The notes beneath the pieces are model-generated. The model searched no databases and was not told the DNA's origin. It worked only from the letters and a program-made list of their open reading frames with translations. DNA of 64,000 nucleotides, from the NCBI GenBank assembly GCA_037443785.1, contig JBBINR010000015.1, positions 13,082-77,081 of the forward strand, in the 5' to 3' direction. Made by a program: the position numbers and the translations under genes. Shown here in pieces: positions 53,101 to 60,069 of this stretch. Every line of letters starts with the position of its first letter. Positions within the stretch are counted from its first letter, which is position 1. The DNA comes from JAQUOA01 sp037443785 (GTDB lineage Bacteria; Bacteroidota; Ignavibacteria; UBA10030; UBA8401).

Positions 53101-54068
53101 CAAAATTCAAAATCAGAGGCGGTAATTCCTTTGTATTGATGCGTAACGCCGTGCATAACCAGCGTTGCCCCGTTCTTCACCATGTACTTTAAGGCATCGA
53201 CAAATTCAGGCTTATCCGAAAGACTGATTCGTATTCCCTCTCCGGGATCAACATAAAATGGAATAACGGAAACGAGAAATGGAATTTCCTTGCCGGCTAG
53301 GATATCGGCAATATTTCGAAGCTGCTCGGGACTTTCAAGCGGATCGACGTCTTCAATACGTATCAATGCCGAATGAAATTCTTCGTGGTGTTCGTTAAGA
53401 ATATCATGAAGCATGTCGGAAAATAAAAGATAGCGGTCCGTTTCCGTCGCTGAGGCAAACGGTGAATCAGCTATATACGTCAGATTTTTCGATCGAACAA
53501 TATACGGTACTTCAATTTTCTTTTTTGTAGAATACGCCGTTGCTACAACAGTAGCGAGTTTTCTATTAACGATGTCAATAATATTGATGTTGGGTTCGCT
53601 TTTGGTAAATTGTTTCGCTCCAAATGTTACCTCATCAAAAATAGAAACGGTATCAAACCGAGACACAACAAATCCGAAATGCTTTCCAAGCGGATATTTT
53701 CCCGAGAATTCTTTAAAACCGGTATTGAGCCATATAATTGGTTTGGCTGTTGACATAACATCTGCAAGAAACCCTGCCGGCGGAGTATTGATTGAATGGA
53801 ACCCAATATAAAAGGTATAATCAAAACTCTCGATCTGATGCGGTAAATATTTGCTTACGCCTTCAATTGTTGTCGCCGTATTGAAGTGTGCAAGAAGATT
53901 GGCTAATTGTCTTCCATCGCCTATGGCAAAATTTTTGAGATCGGAATTTCCTTCAACAACAACAAGAACTTTTTTTAAAGGAAATTCCTGGGCATAAAGA
54001 GAAAAAATAAGCGTAAAAGAAGTTAGAGCACTAAAGAATAATCTTCGATTCATACAGTGAACGATCAT
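50109..54068 (-). CDS. DUF2334 deacetylase / GATase-like / TIM-barrel hydrolase fusion
   Basis: 1319 aa. The signal peptide is best read from the Met at 54053 (MNRRLFFSALTSFTLIFSLYA); the ATG at 54068 overlaps the epimerase stop (TAATG). About 235-480 resembles DUF2334 polysaccharide deacetylases (ALIRIEDVDP, TLVMHGVTHQY). About 590-750 looks like a glutamine-amidotransferase-type fold (YNLLIVPFAFVDSL, VETGGCIITDA). About 760-1010 resembles a glycoside-hydrolase TIM barrel (VVHAAGWHEYPKYTYDYERL, ILVFAWLEPPQ). Beta-rich segments and a C-terminal membrane helix (about 1285-1308) end the protein. Joining deacetylase and hydrolase recalls PgaB and PelA, suggesting polymer modification in the periplasm. 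Confidence 0.78.
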   Translation of the reverse strand: MIVHCMNRRLFFSALTSFTLIFSLYAQEFPLKKVLVVVEGNSDLKNFAIGDGRQLANLLAHFNTATTIEGVSKYLPHQIESFDYTFYIGFHSINTPPAGFLADVMSTAKPIIWLNTGFKEFSGKYPLGKHFGFVVSRFDTVSIFDEVTFGAKQFTKSEPNINIIDIVNRKLATVVATAYSTKKKIEVPYIVRSKNLTYIADSPFASATETDRYLLFSDMLHDILNEHHEEFHSALIRIEDVDPLESPEQLRNIADILAGKEIPFLVSVIPFYVDPGEGIRISLSDKPEFVDALKYMVKNGATLVMHGVTHQYKGITASDFEFWDESTNSPIKGETEESISRKLEIGIQEFMKNGLYPLLWETPHYTASFKLYKTVSKYFSAAMEQRLSIEDYDYSQYFPYVINKDLFGQKIYPENLGYVPLNSDKEISRTYVKNLLKNAKANLYVRDGFASLFFHPFLDLDLLGELVDGIQQLGFTYIDLGEQKNLVKTQDRVILSGSQQYSMKMTDQYLSESYFDRNGEIIRKGVSEGRLKGAITKNIELENGEFYKAEPVEFREKPVSTLESVVSTAEHFYENIFPSDENWRESKAAILWNHHARGAAFHDQASFASVLNSVHIGVDTIFLHQPIDVTKYNLLIVPFAFVDSLNEQDYTTITTFVETGGCIITDAKNELAKELGINYTNSRMMVNRIRDKYFPEEQISWRYPELVTKFEPDQLDEVFCYDEITEVPMVIGKRFGKGKVIYINSRFDPYSREGYSLYPYLMEYVRKYFQMRPIVRRENLDVYFDPGFRHTYSIEQLVKQWVQNGVRVVHAAGWHEYPKYTYDYERLIRLAHANGILVFAWLEPPQVSQKFWLEHPEWREKNFKGEDVRPSWRYPVALTDDRCVDEMIKHYSDFLAKYDWDGANIAEVYFEAGRGFEDPNFFTPMHVSAQQKLRSTANIELTKIFDPASEFYWKNRSDIKKSIIEYRVNRLRKVYEKILNAIVPLEKEKNGFQVIITAMDELGSPELREYLGVDMSTILQLQKKYGFLLQVEDPEKAWSTSPLRYVDMGKKYSSLTGDASKVLLDLNILSFRKKEIVTPFPTSIQTGAESFDLIDAAARGSNRFTIYSESSVNPQDMSFFANASAAAVNLRSIESGFESVSPYHFLLKMPKGITQLMIDGDPVTAFRGNSFLIPAGTHAIAVSNEPSGSFSTSQLNTKILSFTGIIHSIHYGLREVMFDYESDMRTLISLSAAPTNVSVDGNPIQFTVMKGNDCFSIFLPPGKHSVELIAGDQFSFGVNVTSLWSTTAIAIFGTIAILMLFLMYLSLKIIKRTAVQRSK

Positions 54069-55219
54069 TATCGGGGAGTAAATGGAATAAATTTTTTCTT
54101 GGTTAAGCGAAAATACTGTTGAATTGCCAAGACTGTTTTCTTTGCCGCCGTACCATCTCCGTACGGATTGGTGGCTGCAGCCATCGTTCTGTACGCTTTT
54201 TTATCCACGAGAAGCTTTACGGCCGCCTCAAATATTTTCTTTTTATCAAGCCCGACAAGTTTTACCGTTCCGTATTTCACTGCTTCAGGCCGCTCTGTTA
54301 CTTTCCGCAAAACGAGAATCGGCTTGCCAAGCGAAGGCCCTTCTTCCTGAACGCCGCCGGAATCGGTGATGATGAGATTTGTCTTCGCCATCAAATTAAC
54401 GAAGTCAAGGTAATCAAGCGGTTCGATTAACGAAATGTTTGATGTTTCACCAAGGATTGGATAAACGACATCACGCACGACTGGATTCAAGTGTACGGGA
54501 AAAATAAAATTGATGTCGGAAAAGGTTGTCGCAAGTTCCTTCACCGCTTCACAGGCCCCTTTCATCGGCGCTCCCCAATTTTCGCGGCGATGCATTGTCA
54601 ATAAAACTATTTTTTTCTTTTGCGCGGTTAATGCGTTAAGAACCGGAACAGAAAAAACATGATTCTTGTTTACGGCAATTTTCAAAGCATCAATAACAGA
54701 ATTTCCGGTAATAAAGATTGATTCGCTGGAAATATTTTCCTTTCGTAATGCTTTTGCAGCCGTTTCCGTCGGTGGAAAATGAATATCAGTCACACAACTC
54801 GTAAGCCTTCTGTTAATCTCCTCTGGAAATGGATTGGATTTGTCATGCGTTCTTAAGCCGGCTTCAACGTGACCAACAGGAATGTTTCGGTAAAATGCGG
54901 CAAGCCCTCCGACAAAAGTTGTCGTTGTATCACCTTGAACCAAAACCATATCTGGTTTTTCTTTTTCAAGAACTTCATCAAGCAACGTGATGATTTTGTG
55001 AGTAATGGAGGCAAGAGTTTGTTTTGCCTGCATAATATTGAGATCGTAATCAGGAACAATTTTGAATACGTTTAATACCTGATCAAGCATATGGCGATGC
55101 TGTGCTGTCGCAATTGAAACAACGGAAAAATCTTTGGGATGCTTTTTTAATTCAAGAATGATTGGAGCTAATTTAATTGTATCCGGGCGGGTTCCGAAGA
55201 TTACCGCTATTTTTTTCAT
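54068..55219 (-). CDS. wecB: UDP-N-acetylglucosamine 2-epimerase (non-hydrolysing)
   Basis: 383 aa, full length for the family. It interconverts UDP-GlcNAc and UDP-ManNAc in the cytoplasm. Diagnostic motifs: IFGTRPDTIKLAP, TAQHRHMLDQ, VQGDTTTTFVGGLAAF, VGHVEAGLRT, PFPEEINRR, LLTMHRRENWG, ITDSGGVQEEGPSLGKP. It is the first gene of a four-gene operon whose polymerase is the GT2 at 48830-50104. This suggests ManNAc or a derivative in the polymer, or supply for cell-surface glycans in general. Confidence 0.95.
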   Translation of the reverse strand: MKKIAVIFGTRPDTIKLAPIILELKKHPKDFSVVSIATAQHRHMLDQVLNVFKIVPDYDLNIMQAKQTLASITHKIITLLDEVLEKEKPDMVLVQGDTTTTFVGGLAAFYRNIPVGHVEAGLRTHDKSNPFPEEINRRLTSCVTDIHFPPTETAAKALRKENISSESIFITGNSVIDALKIAVNKNHVFSVPVLNALTAQKKKIVLLTMHRRENWGAPMKGACEAVKELATTFSDINFIFPVHLNPVVRDVVYPILGETSNISLIEPLDYLDFVNLMAKTNLIITDSGGVQEEGPSLGKPILVLRKVTERPEAVKYGTVKLVGLDKKKIFEAAVKLLVDKKAYRTMAAATNPYGDGTAAKKTVLAIQQYFRLTKKKFIPFTPR

Positions 55220-55413
55220 GAAATTGTTCTATAACTGTTAAGAATTTGGCTGATATATCCTTTAATTTACGAAAAATTAGGAGAGTTCTCTATCTTTTAT
55301 TTAGAATTTCAATGTACATCATCGTCTTGGCTTGAAACACAAAAAATAAATAGATAAGGATTGGATTTGCTAAGGATTGGATTTACTCGGAAGGTTAGCT
55401 TTGTTTAAAAGAG
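55220..55413. other. Intergenic leader upstream of wecB
   Basis: AT-rich, no gene. It contains a 14-bp direct repeat TAAGGATTGGATTT twice at a 16-bp step (55355-55368 and 55371-55384). No convincing -35/-10 pair for wecB was found. Confidence 0.4.
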
Positions 55414-55450
55414 AAAATCCCATAACGATTGTGTCGTAATGGGATTTTTT
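55414..55450 (-). terminator. Terminator of tRNA-Asn
   Basis: Stem AAAATCCCAT / ATGGGATTTT with a 15-nt loop directly behind the tRNA 3' end, followed on the minus strand by TCTCTTTT. Confidence 0.8.
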
Positions 55451-55451
55451 G

Positions 55452-55523
55452 CTCCGCGGGTAGGGCTCGAACCTACAACCCTGCGGTTAACAGCCGCATG
55501 CTCTGCCATTGAGCTACCGCGGA
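55452..55523 (-). tRNA. tRNA-Asn (GTT)
   Basis: 72 nt. Acceptor stem TCCGCGG / CCGCGGA with G as discriminator. D-arm AGCTCAATGGCAGAGC; anticodon arm TGCGG-CTGTTAA-CCGCA with anticodon GTT; T-arm GTAGGTTCGAGCCCTAC. CCA is not encoded. An AAGCAAC/GTTGCTT hairpin lies in the 5' leader (55528-55545). Confidence 0.96.
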
Positions 55524-55565
55524 ATCAAAGCAACTTTTGTTGCTTGCGTTTAGGTTTGGCTTATA

Positions 55566-55594
55566 AATATAGCCAATGATCGACGGAAAGTCAA
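55566..55594 (-). promoter_or_regulatory. Promoter of tRNA-Asn
   Basis: Minus strand TTGACT (55594-55589), exactly 17 bp, TATATT (55571-55566), about 40 bp ahead of the tRNA 5' end. Confidence 0.8.
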
Positions 55595-55653
55595 GAATTT
55601 GCAATATAAATTGACATTATTCGTCATTCATTGTGAGATACATTTCACATTTC

Positions 55654-55682
55654 TTGACACCCCTTTGCTATTTAGGTATATT
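55654..55682 (+). promoter_or_regulatory. Sigma70-type promoter of clpC
   Basis: TTGACA (55654-55659), 17 bp, TATATT (55677-55682), giving a leader of about 70 nt to the ATG. The word TGTGA-N8-TCACA just upstream (55632-55649) is a loose dyad but not at Crp spacing. Confidence 0.8.
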
Positions 55683-55761
55683 TCAGAAAGAAACTTGTTC
55701 ATACTCGTTTCTGTTATTATAGTATTGCATTCAAACCGATCGCTTACAAAAGGAACAATAC

Positions 55762-58266
55762 ATGGAAGGTAATTTTTCAAATCGCGTTCAAGATGTTATC
55801 AGATTAAGCCGTGAAGAGGCGCTTCGTCTTGGTCACGATTATATCGGAACCGAACATTTGCTTCTCGGCATTATCCGTGAAGGTGAAGGAATTGCAGTGA
55901 AAATTCTCCGAAATCTTGGCGGCGATCTTTATAAACTGAAAAAAGCAATTGAAGATACTGTTCGTACATCCGGCGGAACATTGACGATCGGAAATATTCC
56001 TTTGACCAAGCAGGCAGAAAAGGTTTTAAAGATCACATATCTTGAAGCAAAATTATACAAATCCGACGTCATCGGAACAGAACATCTTCTCCTTTCTTTA
56101 CTAAGAGATGATGACAATATTGCGGCTCAGATTCTTCATCAGTTCGATGTCCATTATGATAAAGTTCGTGCAGAACTTGATAATATTATCAGCGGAAAAC
56201 CGTCAACTCCGCCACAACAGGCATCATCAACACAGGAAAAGAAACAAGAAAAATCAAAAACACCAGTACTCGATAATTTTGGTCGAGATTTGACAAAACT
56301 TGCCGCAGAATCGAAACTTGATCCTGTCGTAGGGCGTGAGAAAGAAATCGAGCGTGTTGCCCAAGTCCTTTCCCGCAGAAAGAAAAATAATCCCGTATTG
56401 ATTGGCGAACCGGGTGTGGGAAAAACAGCTATTGCTGAAGGACTTGCGTTGCGCATTGTCAATAAAAAGGTTTCCCGTGTACTTCATGATAAACGCGTCG
56501 TCACACTTGATCTTGCTGCGCTTGTTGCCGGAACAAAGTATCGCGGTCAGTTTGAAGAGCGTATGAAAGCGGTAATGAATGAATTGGAAAAAGCAAAGGA
56601 TGTCATTCTCTTCATCGATGAATTGCATACTATCGTCGGTGCAGGCGGAGCATCAGGTTCGCTCGACGCATCCAATATGTTCAAACCGGCATTATCACGC
56701 GGTGATTTGCAATGTATCGGTGCAACAACACTTGATGAATATCGACAATTTATCGAGAAAGATGGTGCTCTTGACCGTCGGTTCCAAAAAATTATGGTCG
56801 ATCCGGCAAGTGTTGATGATACAATTCAAATTCTTTCCAACATTAAAGAAAAATACGAGCAACATCACGGTGTGCGCTATACCGACAAAGCAATTGAGTC
56901 AGCCGTGAAATTGAGCGATCGATACATCACCGATCGCAATCTTCCCGATAAAGCAATCGATGTTCTCGATGAAGCCGGTGCGCGCGTGCATCTGGCAAAC
57001 ATTGTGGTTCCGCAGGAAATTTTGAAACTCGAAGAAGAAATTGAGAAAATTAAACTCTCAAAAAATCAGGTTGTCAAAAACCAGAATTTTGAAGAAGCAG
57101 CACGGCTGCGTGATCTGGAAAAAAAATTGTTAAGCGATCTTGAAATTGCAAAACGTGAATGGGAATTAAAATCACAATCGATGGTATTCGAGGTCGGCGA
57201 AGATCAGATGTCTGATGTTGTCGCGATGATGACAGGCATTCCGGTCAACAGAATCGCAGAATCAGAATCGGCAAAATTGTTGAAGATGGAATCCGAATTA
57301 AAATCCGTCATCATCGGACAGGATGAACCGATCGAAAAATTATCGAAAGCTATTCGCCGGGCTCGTGCCGGATTGAAAGATCCGAAACGTCCAATCGGCT
57401 CATTTATTTTCCTCGGACCAACCGGTGTTGGGAAAACAGAACTCGCAAAAGTTCTTGCGCGGTTCTTGTTCGATTCGGATGAATCGCTCATTCGCGTTGA
57501 TATGAGCGAATACATGGAAAAATTCTCTGTCTCTCGTTTAGTCGGAGCGCCTCCAGGATATGTCGGATACGAAGAAGGCGGCCAGTTGACGGAAAAAGTA
57601 CGCCGCAAACCGTATTCGGTTGTTCTGTTGGATGAAATTGAAAAAGCACATCCGGATGTGTTCAATATTTTATTACAAGTATTGGATGACGGTCAGCTTA
57701 CTGACAGCCTTGGACGAAAAGTAGATTTCAAAAACACAATTCTTATTATGACGTCCAATATCGGTGCGCGCGATATTAAAGCATCGAAGGGATTCGGCTT
57801 CGGCGAAGAAACAATCGGCGATCGATACAAACATATGAAGGACACGATCGACGAAGCAGTGAAACGCGTATTCAATCCGGAATTTTTGAATCGGATTGAT
57901 GACACGATCATCTTCCACCAGTTAACAAAAGAGGATATCACCAAGATCATTGATATTCAAGTGAAGGATCTCTTTAAACGGATGAGCACGATTAATATCT
58001 CGATTGAGTTGAGCAAACAAGCAAAAGAATTTCTTGCGGAAAAAGGATTCGATCAATTATACGGTGCACGGCCGTTACGCCGCGCATTGCAAAAATACGT
58101 CGAAGATCCGATTGCGGAAGAAATTCTGAAACAGAAGTTTACCGAAGGAAGCATCATCAAAGTAAAATTAAACAAGAAAAAAGATGAGTTGATGTTCACT
58201 ACCGGAAATCAACCCGACGATGGCGGCGAAACTCCGGAAGAGATGAAGCATGAAGATGTAGCATAA
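55762..58266 (+). CDS. clpC: ATP-dependent Clp protease ATP-binding subunit ClpC
   Basis: 834 aa, full length. It unfolds protein substrates and feeds them to ClpP in the cytoplasm. The double Clp-N repeat is at about 5-145 (RVQDVIRLSREEALRLGHDY, GTEHLLLGIIREGEGIA and GTEHLLLSLLRDDDNIA). First AAA domain: Walker A GEPGVGKT and Walker B VILFIDELHT. A short UVR-like middle segment (NFEEAARLRDLEKKLL), rather than the long ClpB coiled coil, marks it as ClpC. Second AAA: GPTGVGKTE, VVLLDEIEKAHPD, then the ClpB_D2 tail (GARPLRRALQ). Monocistronic, ended by a strong terminator. AAAGGA ribosome-binding site. Confidence 0.97.
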   Translation: MEGNFSNRVQDVIRLSREEALRLGHDYIGTEHLLLGIIREGEGIAVKILRNLGGDLYKLKKAIEDTVRTSGGTLTIGNIPLTKQAEKVLKITYLEAKLYKSDVIGTEHLLLSLLRDDDNIAAQILHQFDVHYDKVRAELDNIISGKPSTPPQQASSTQEKKQEKSKTPVLDNFGRDLTKLAAESKLDPVVGREKEIERVAQVLSRRKKNNPVLIGEPGVGKTAIAEGLALRIVNKKVSRVLHDKRVVTLDLAALVAGTKYRGQFEERMKAVMNELEKAKDVILFIDELHTIVGAGGASGSLDASNMFKPALSRGDLQCIGATTLDEYRQFIEKDGALDRRFQKIMVDPASVDDTIQILSNIKEKYEQHHGVRYTDKAIESAVKLSDRYITDRNLPDKAIDVLDEAGARVHLANIVVPQEILKLEEEIEKIKLSKNQVVKNQNFEEAARLRDLEKKLLSDLEIAKREWELKSQSMVFEVGEDQMSDVVAMMTGIPVNRIAESESAKLLKMESELKSVIIGQDEPIEKLSKAIRRARAGLKDPKRPIGSFIFLGPTGVGKTELAKVLARFLFDSDESLIRVDMSEYMEKFSVSRLVGAPPGYVGYEEGGQLTEKVRRKPYSVVLLDEIEKAHPDVFNILLQVLDDGQLTDSLGRKVDFKNTILIMTSNIGARDIKASKGFGFGEETIGDRYKHMKDTIDEAVKRVFNPEFLNRIDDTIIFHQLTKEDITKIIDIQVKDLFKRMSTINISIELSKQAKEFLAEKGFDQLYGARPLRRALQKYVEDPIAEEILKQKFTEGSIIKVKLNKKKDELMFTTGNQPDDGGETPEEMKHEDVA

Positions 58267-58285
58267 GGAAAAAGTGCTTCTTAAT

Positions 58286-58320
58286 AAAAAATCCCAATCA
58301 GTTTCGATTGGGATTTTTTA
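58286..58320. terminator. Bidirectional terminator between clpC and small membrane genes
   Basis: Perfect 13-bp stem AAAAATCCCAATC / GATTGGGATTTTT with a 6-nt loop and a T-run on the plus strand; A-rich on the other side, so it can serve both convergent units. Its right half encodes the last codons (KNPNRN, stop) of the minus-strand gene. Confidence 0.9.
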
Positions 58321-58720
58321 TTTCTTCGCTCATGACTTTGATGGATCTTTTATATCGATAATTCAACATCAATGATCTCATTCCAAGAATCAACATTCCT
58401 AATCCGCTGCCGAGCAAAACCGTTGTAAAAACCATCTGCGTTGTTATTTCGTTTTGTATAATTTTTCGTGCTGCTTCATCCATCATCATTTTCACAAATG
58501 TTAATAGAAATACAACCCCGATTTCTAATAATGTCAGTCCGATAAAGATGATCAAAAACGAATCTATGACATCACGTTTAGGAATATGTATTCGCCGCTG
58601 CATTTGTTCGTGCGTGTAAAACAACTCACATTCAAATTCATGCCGCCGTTCCTGGTGTTTAAATAGATAAATCGACGCGATTACGATGATGGGAAATATA
58701 TAATCCATAATGTTATTCAT
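58298..58720 (-). CDS. Small membrane protein, unknown function
   Basis: 140 aa from the ATG at 58720, whose ATGAATAA overlaps the stop of the upstream gene by 8 nt. An N-terminal membrane helix (YIFPIIVIASIYLF) is followed by a charged stretch (QERRHEFECEL) and two further helices (FLIIFIGLTLLEIGVVFLLT, VFTTVLLGSGLGMLILG). Its layout parallels the gene upstream, as if the two were old duplicates. Such small proteins often accompany ECF sigma factors, perhaps of the DUF6249 kind, but I cannot confirm the family. Confidence 0.7.
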   Translation of the reverse strand: MNNIMDYIFPIIVIASIYLFKHQERRHEFECELFYTHEQMQRRIHIPKRDVIDSFLIIFIGLTLLEIGVVFLLTFVKMMMDEAARKIIQNEITTQMVFTTVLLGSGLGMLILGMRSLMLNYRYKRSIKVMSEEIKNPNRN

Positions 58721-59042
58721 TGAATGAATGAGATTTTTTATAAAGAGCAATATCTCTTCTTACAAGCATGATAATTGTGACACCAATGCCAAGCGGCGAA
58801 AGAAGTAAAACGCGAGGTACGCGAATGGGAAAGAAAAATGCCAGGAACACCAAGAAACCCATAAAGAAGAAACCTGTAAATCCGATTAAAATGATTCCAA
58901 ACAGATCTTTTCTCTGCGTTGCCGGCTGCAGCACGATATTGTTCTTAAGGTTTTCAATATTTTTTTTGTGAAGCTCCTCCCGCTTTCGATATTCATATAG
59001 CAGCGAAAGAATGAGCATGATGGCAAAAATTATATTAATCAT
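58713..59042 (-). CDS. Small membrane protein, unknown function
   Basis: 109 aa from MINIIFAIMLILSLLYEYRK; a longer frame to 59114 would run through the palindromic intergenic region and is unlikely. Helix 1 is at about 2-20, then a basic stretch (YRKREELHKKN), then two helices (GIILIGFTGFFFMGFLVFLA, LLLSPLGIGVTIIMLV). It is coupled to the next gene by an 8-nt overlap and divergent to the ECF sigma gene. Confidence 0.7.
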   Translation of the reverse strand: MINIIFAIMLILSLLYEYRKREELHKKNIENLKNNIVLQPATQRKDLFGIILIGFTGFFFMGFLVFLAFFFPIRVPRVLLLSPLGIGVTIIMLVRRDIALYKKSHSFNE

Positions 59043-59062
59043 AAAGATTCTCTCTTTTAATT

Positions 59063-59130
59063 TTATTAGACTATCAAACAAAGAATTTTCTTTCAACTGA
59101 AAGAAAATCTTCATTCGTCAAGTCTAATAA
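59063..59130. promoter_or_regulatory. Concentric palindrome in divergent sigma/membrane-gene promoter region
   Basis: Outer arms TTATTAGACT (59063-59072) / AGTCTAATAA (59121-59130) and inner arms ATTTTCTTTCA (59085-59095) / TGAAAGAAAAT (59098-59108) share one centre at 59096.5. Read outward in either direction it gives TGAAAG, then GTCTAA, similar to ECF -35/-10 elements. Either mirror-image promoters or an operator. Confidence 0.6.
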
Positions 59131-59138
59131 TAAAGGAC

Positions 59139-59645
59139 ATGGACACATTTCGGGAAATTGTTGATGCATATTCTTCACGCGTTTTCAACCATTGTTTGAA
59201 AATGCTCAAAAACCGTGAAGATGCTGAAGAAGCCGCTCAAGATGTCTTCATGAAAATCTATCGGGGAATTGAACATTTTCGCGGTGATGCACGCCTGTCA
59301 ACGTGGATTTGGCGAATTACCGTCAATGTGTGCTATACCCGGCTTTCAAAGAGAATTGTTCGCACTGATTCTCTTGATGAGATAGGAAGTGATGCTTTTG
59401 ATGAATTGCTTTTGTCAGAAATTGTAACTCAAGAAGAAAAAAAATCCATTATCCTGAAGGCGCTTACCGCACTACCGTCTCAACAGTCTTCGGTGCTTCT
59501 GCTTTTTTATTTTGACGAATTATCATACAAAGAAATCGCAAATGCACTGAATATTCCTGAAGGTACGGTCGCGACAATTCTTTTCCGTGGGAGAGAAAAT
59601 TTAAAAAAAGTTTTGCTGAAATTTCATAAGGAGAGTTTTACATGA
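59139..59645 (+). CDS. ECF-family RNA polymerase sigma factor
   Basis: 168 aa. Region 2 at about 10-75 (DAYSSRVFNHCLKMLKNRED, EEAAQDVFMKIY, TWIWRITVNVCYTRL) and region 4 at about 105-160 (LPSQQSSVLLLFYFDELSYK, EIANALNIPEGTVATILFRG). It directs RNA polymerase to a small regulon, probably including the palindromic region just upstream. Its TGA overlaps the ATG of the next gene (ATGA), the classical sigma/anti-sigma arrangement. AAAGGA ribosome-binding site. Confidence 0.93.
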   Translation: MDTFREIVDAYSSRVFNHCLKMLKNREDAEEAAQDVFMKIYRGIEHFRGDARLSTWIWRITVNVCYTRLSKRIVRTDSLDEIGSDAFDELLLSEIVTQEEKKSIILKALTALPSQQSSVLLLFYFDELSYKEIANALNIPEGTVATILFRGRENLKKVLLKFHKESFT

Positions 59646-60052
59646 ACGAGGTTTCTTTAAAAGAATTCCTTACTCGACACGGCAAGCTTGACGAAATGCT
59701 GCAACTCTACAACGAAGCAGCCAGGCCCGAAGACCTGGACAATGTCAAAATAGTGCAGCTCCGTAATCACATATTTATCGCCCAAGCACTTTCCGAACTG
59801 CAAAACGAAAATTTGCCGGTTTCGTTGATTGAAAAATTAAGGGCGATCGAACAGGAAAAACAAATTTCACCAATTGCAGTGCTGAAAATTTTTTCCGCAT
59901 ATGCTGCCGTATTGATTGCGGGAATCGTCGTTGTTTTTATTGCACAATCATTTTTACAAAAAGTGTTAATTGAAATTGCACTTTACTCAGCAGGCGTATC
60001 TTTTATTTTTTATCAAGCCCTTAAACAAAAAATAACATCATTTTATGGCTGA
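59642..60052 (+). CDS. Putative membrane anti-sigma factor
   Basis: 136 aa. A cytoplasmic helical N-terminus (about 1-80) precedes two membrane helices (AVLIAGIVVVFIAQSFL and ALYSAGVSFIFYQAL). There is no zinc-finger HxxxCxxC motif of ZAS anti-sigma proteins, so the role rests on the ATGA overlap with the sigma gene and the membrane topology. It could also be a simple membrane partner of the divergent small membrane proteins. Confidence 0.6.
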   Translation: MNEVSLKEFLTRHGKLDEMLQLYNEAARPEDLDNVKIVQLRNHIFIAQALSELQNENLPVSLIEKLRAIEQEKQISPIAVLKIFSAYAAVLIAGIVVVFIAQSFLQKVLIEIALYSAGVSFIFYQALKQKITSFYG

Positions 60053-60069
60053 TTGTGATGATATCCTGC

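Noticed and set aside
50109..54068. Open frame 51279-52136 on the plus strand
   Set aside because: Antisense to the deacetylase/hydrolase fusion; no signal, motif or ribosome-binding site supports it.
55452..55523. tRNA-Asn as integration site of a mobile island
   Set aside because: No integrase nearby and no duplicated tRNA 3' end was noticed in the window.
55632..55649. Crp-like dyad TGTGA...TCACA upstream of clpC
   Set aside because: The spacer is 8 nt instead of 6 and flanks are not symmetric, unlike the site at 30349-30378.
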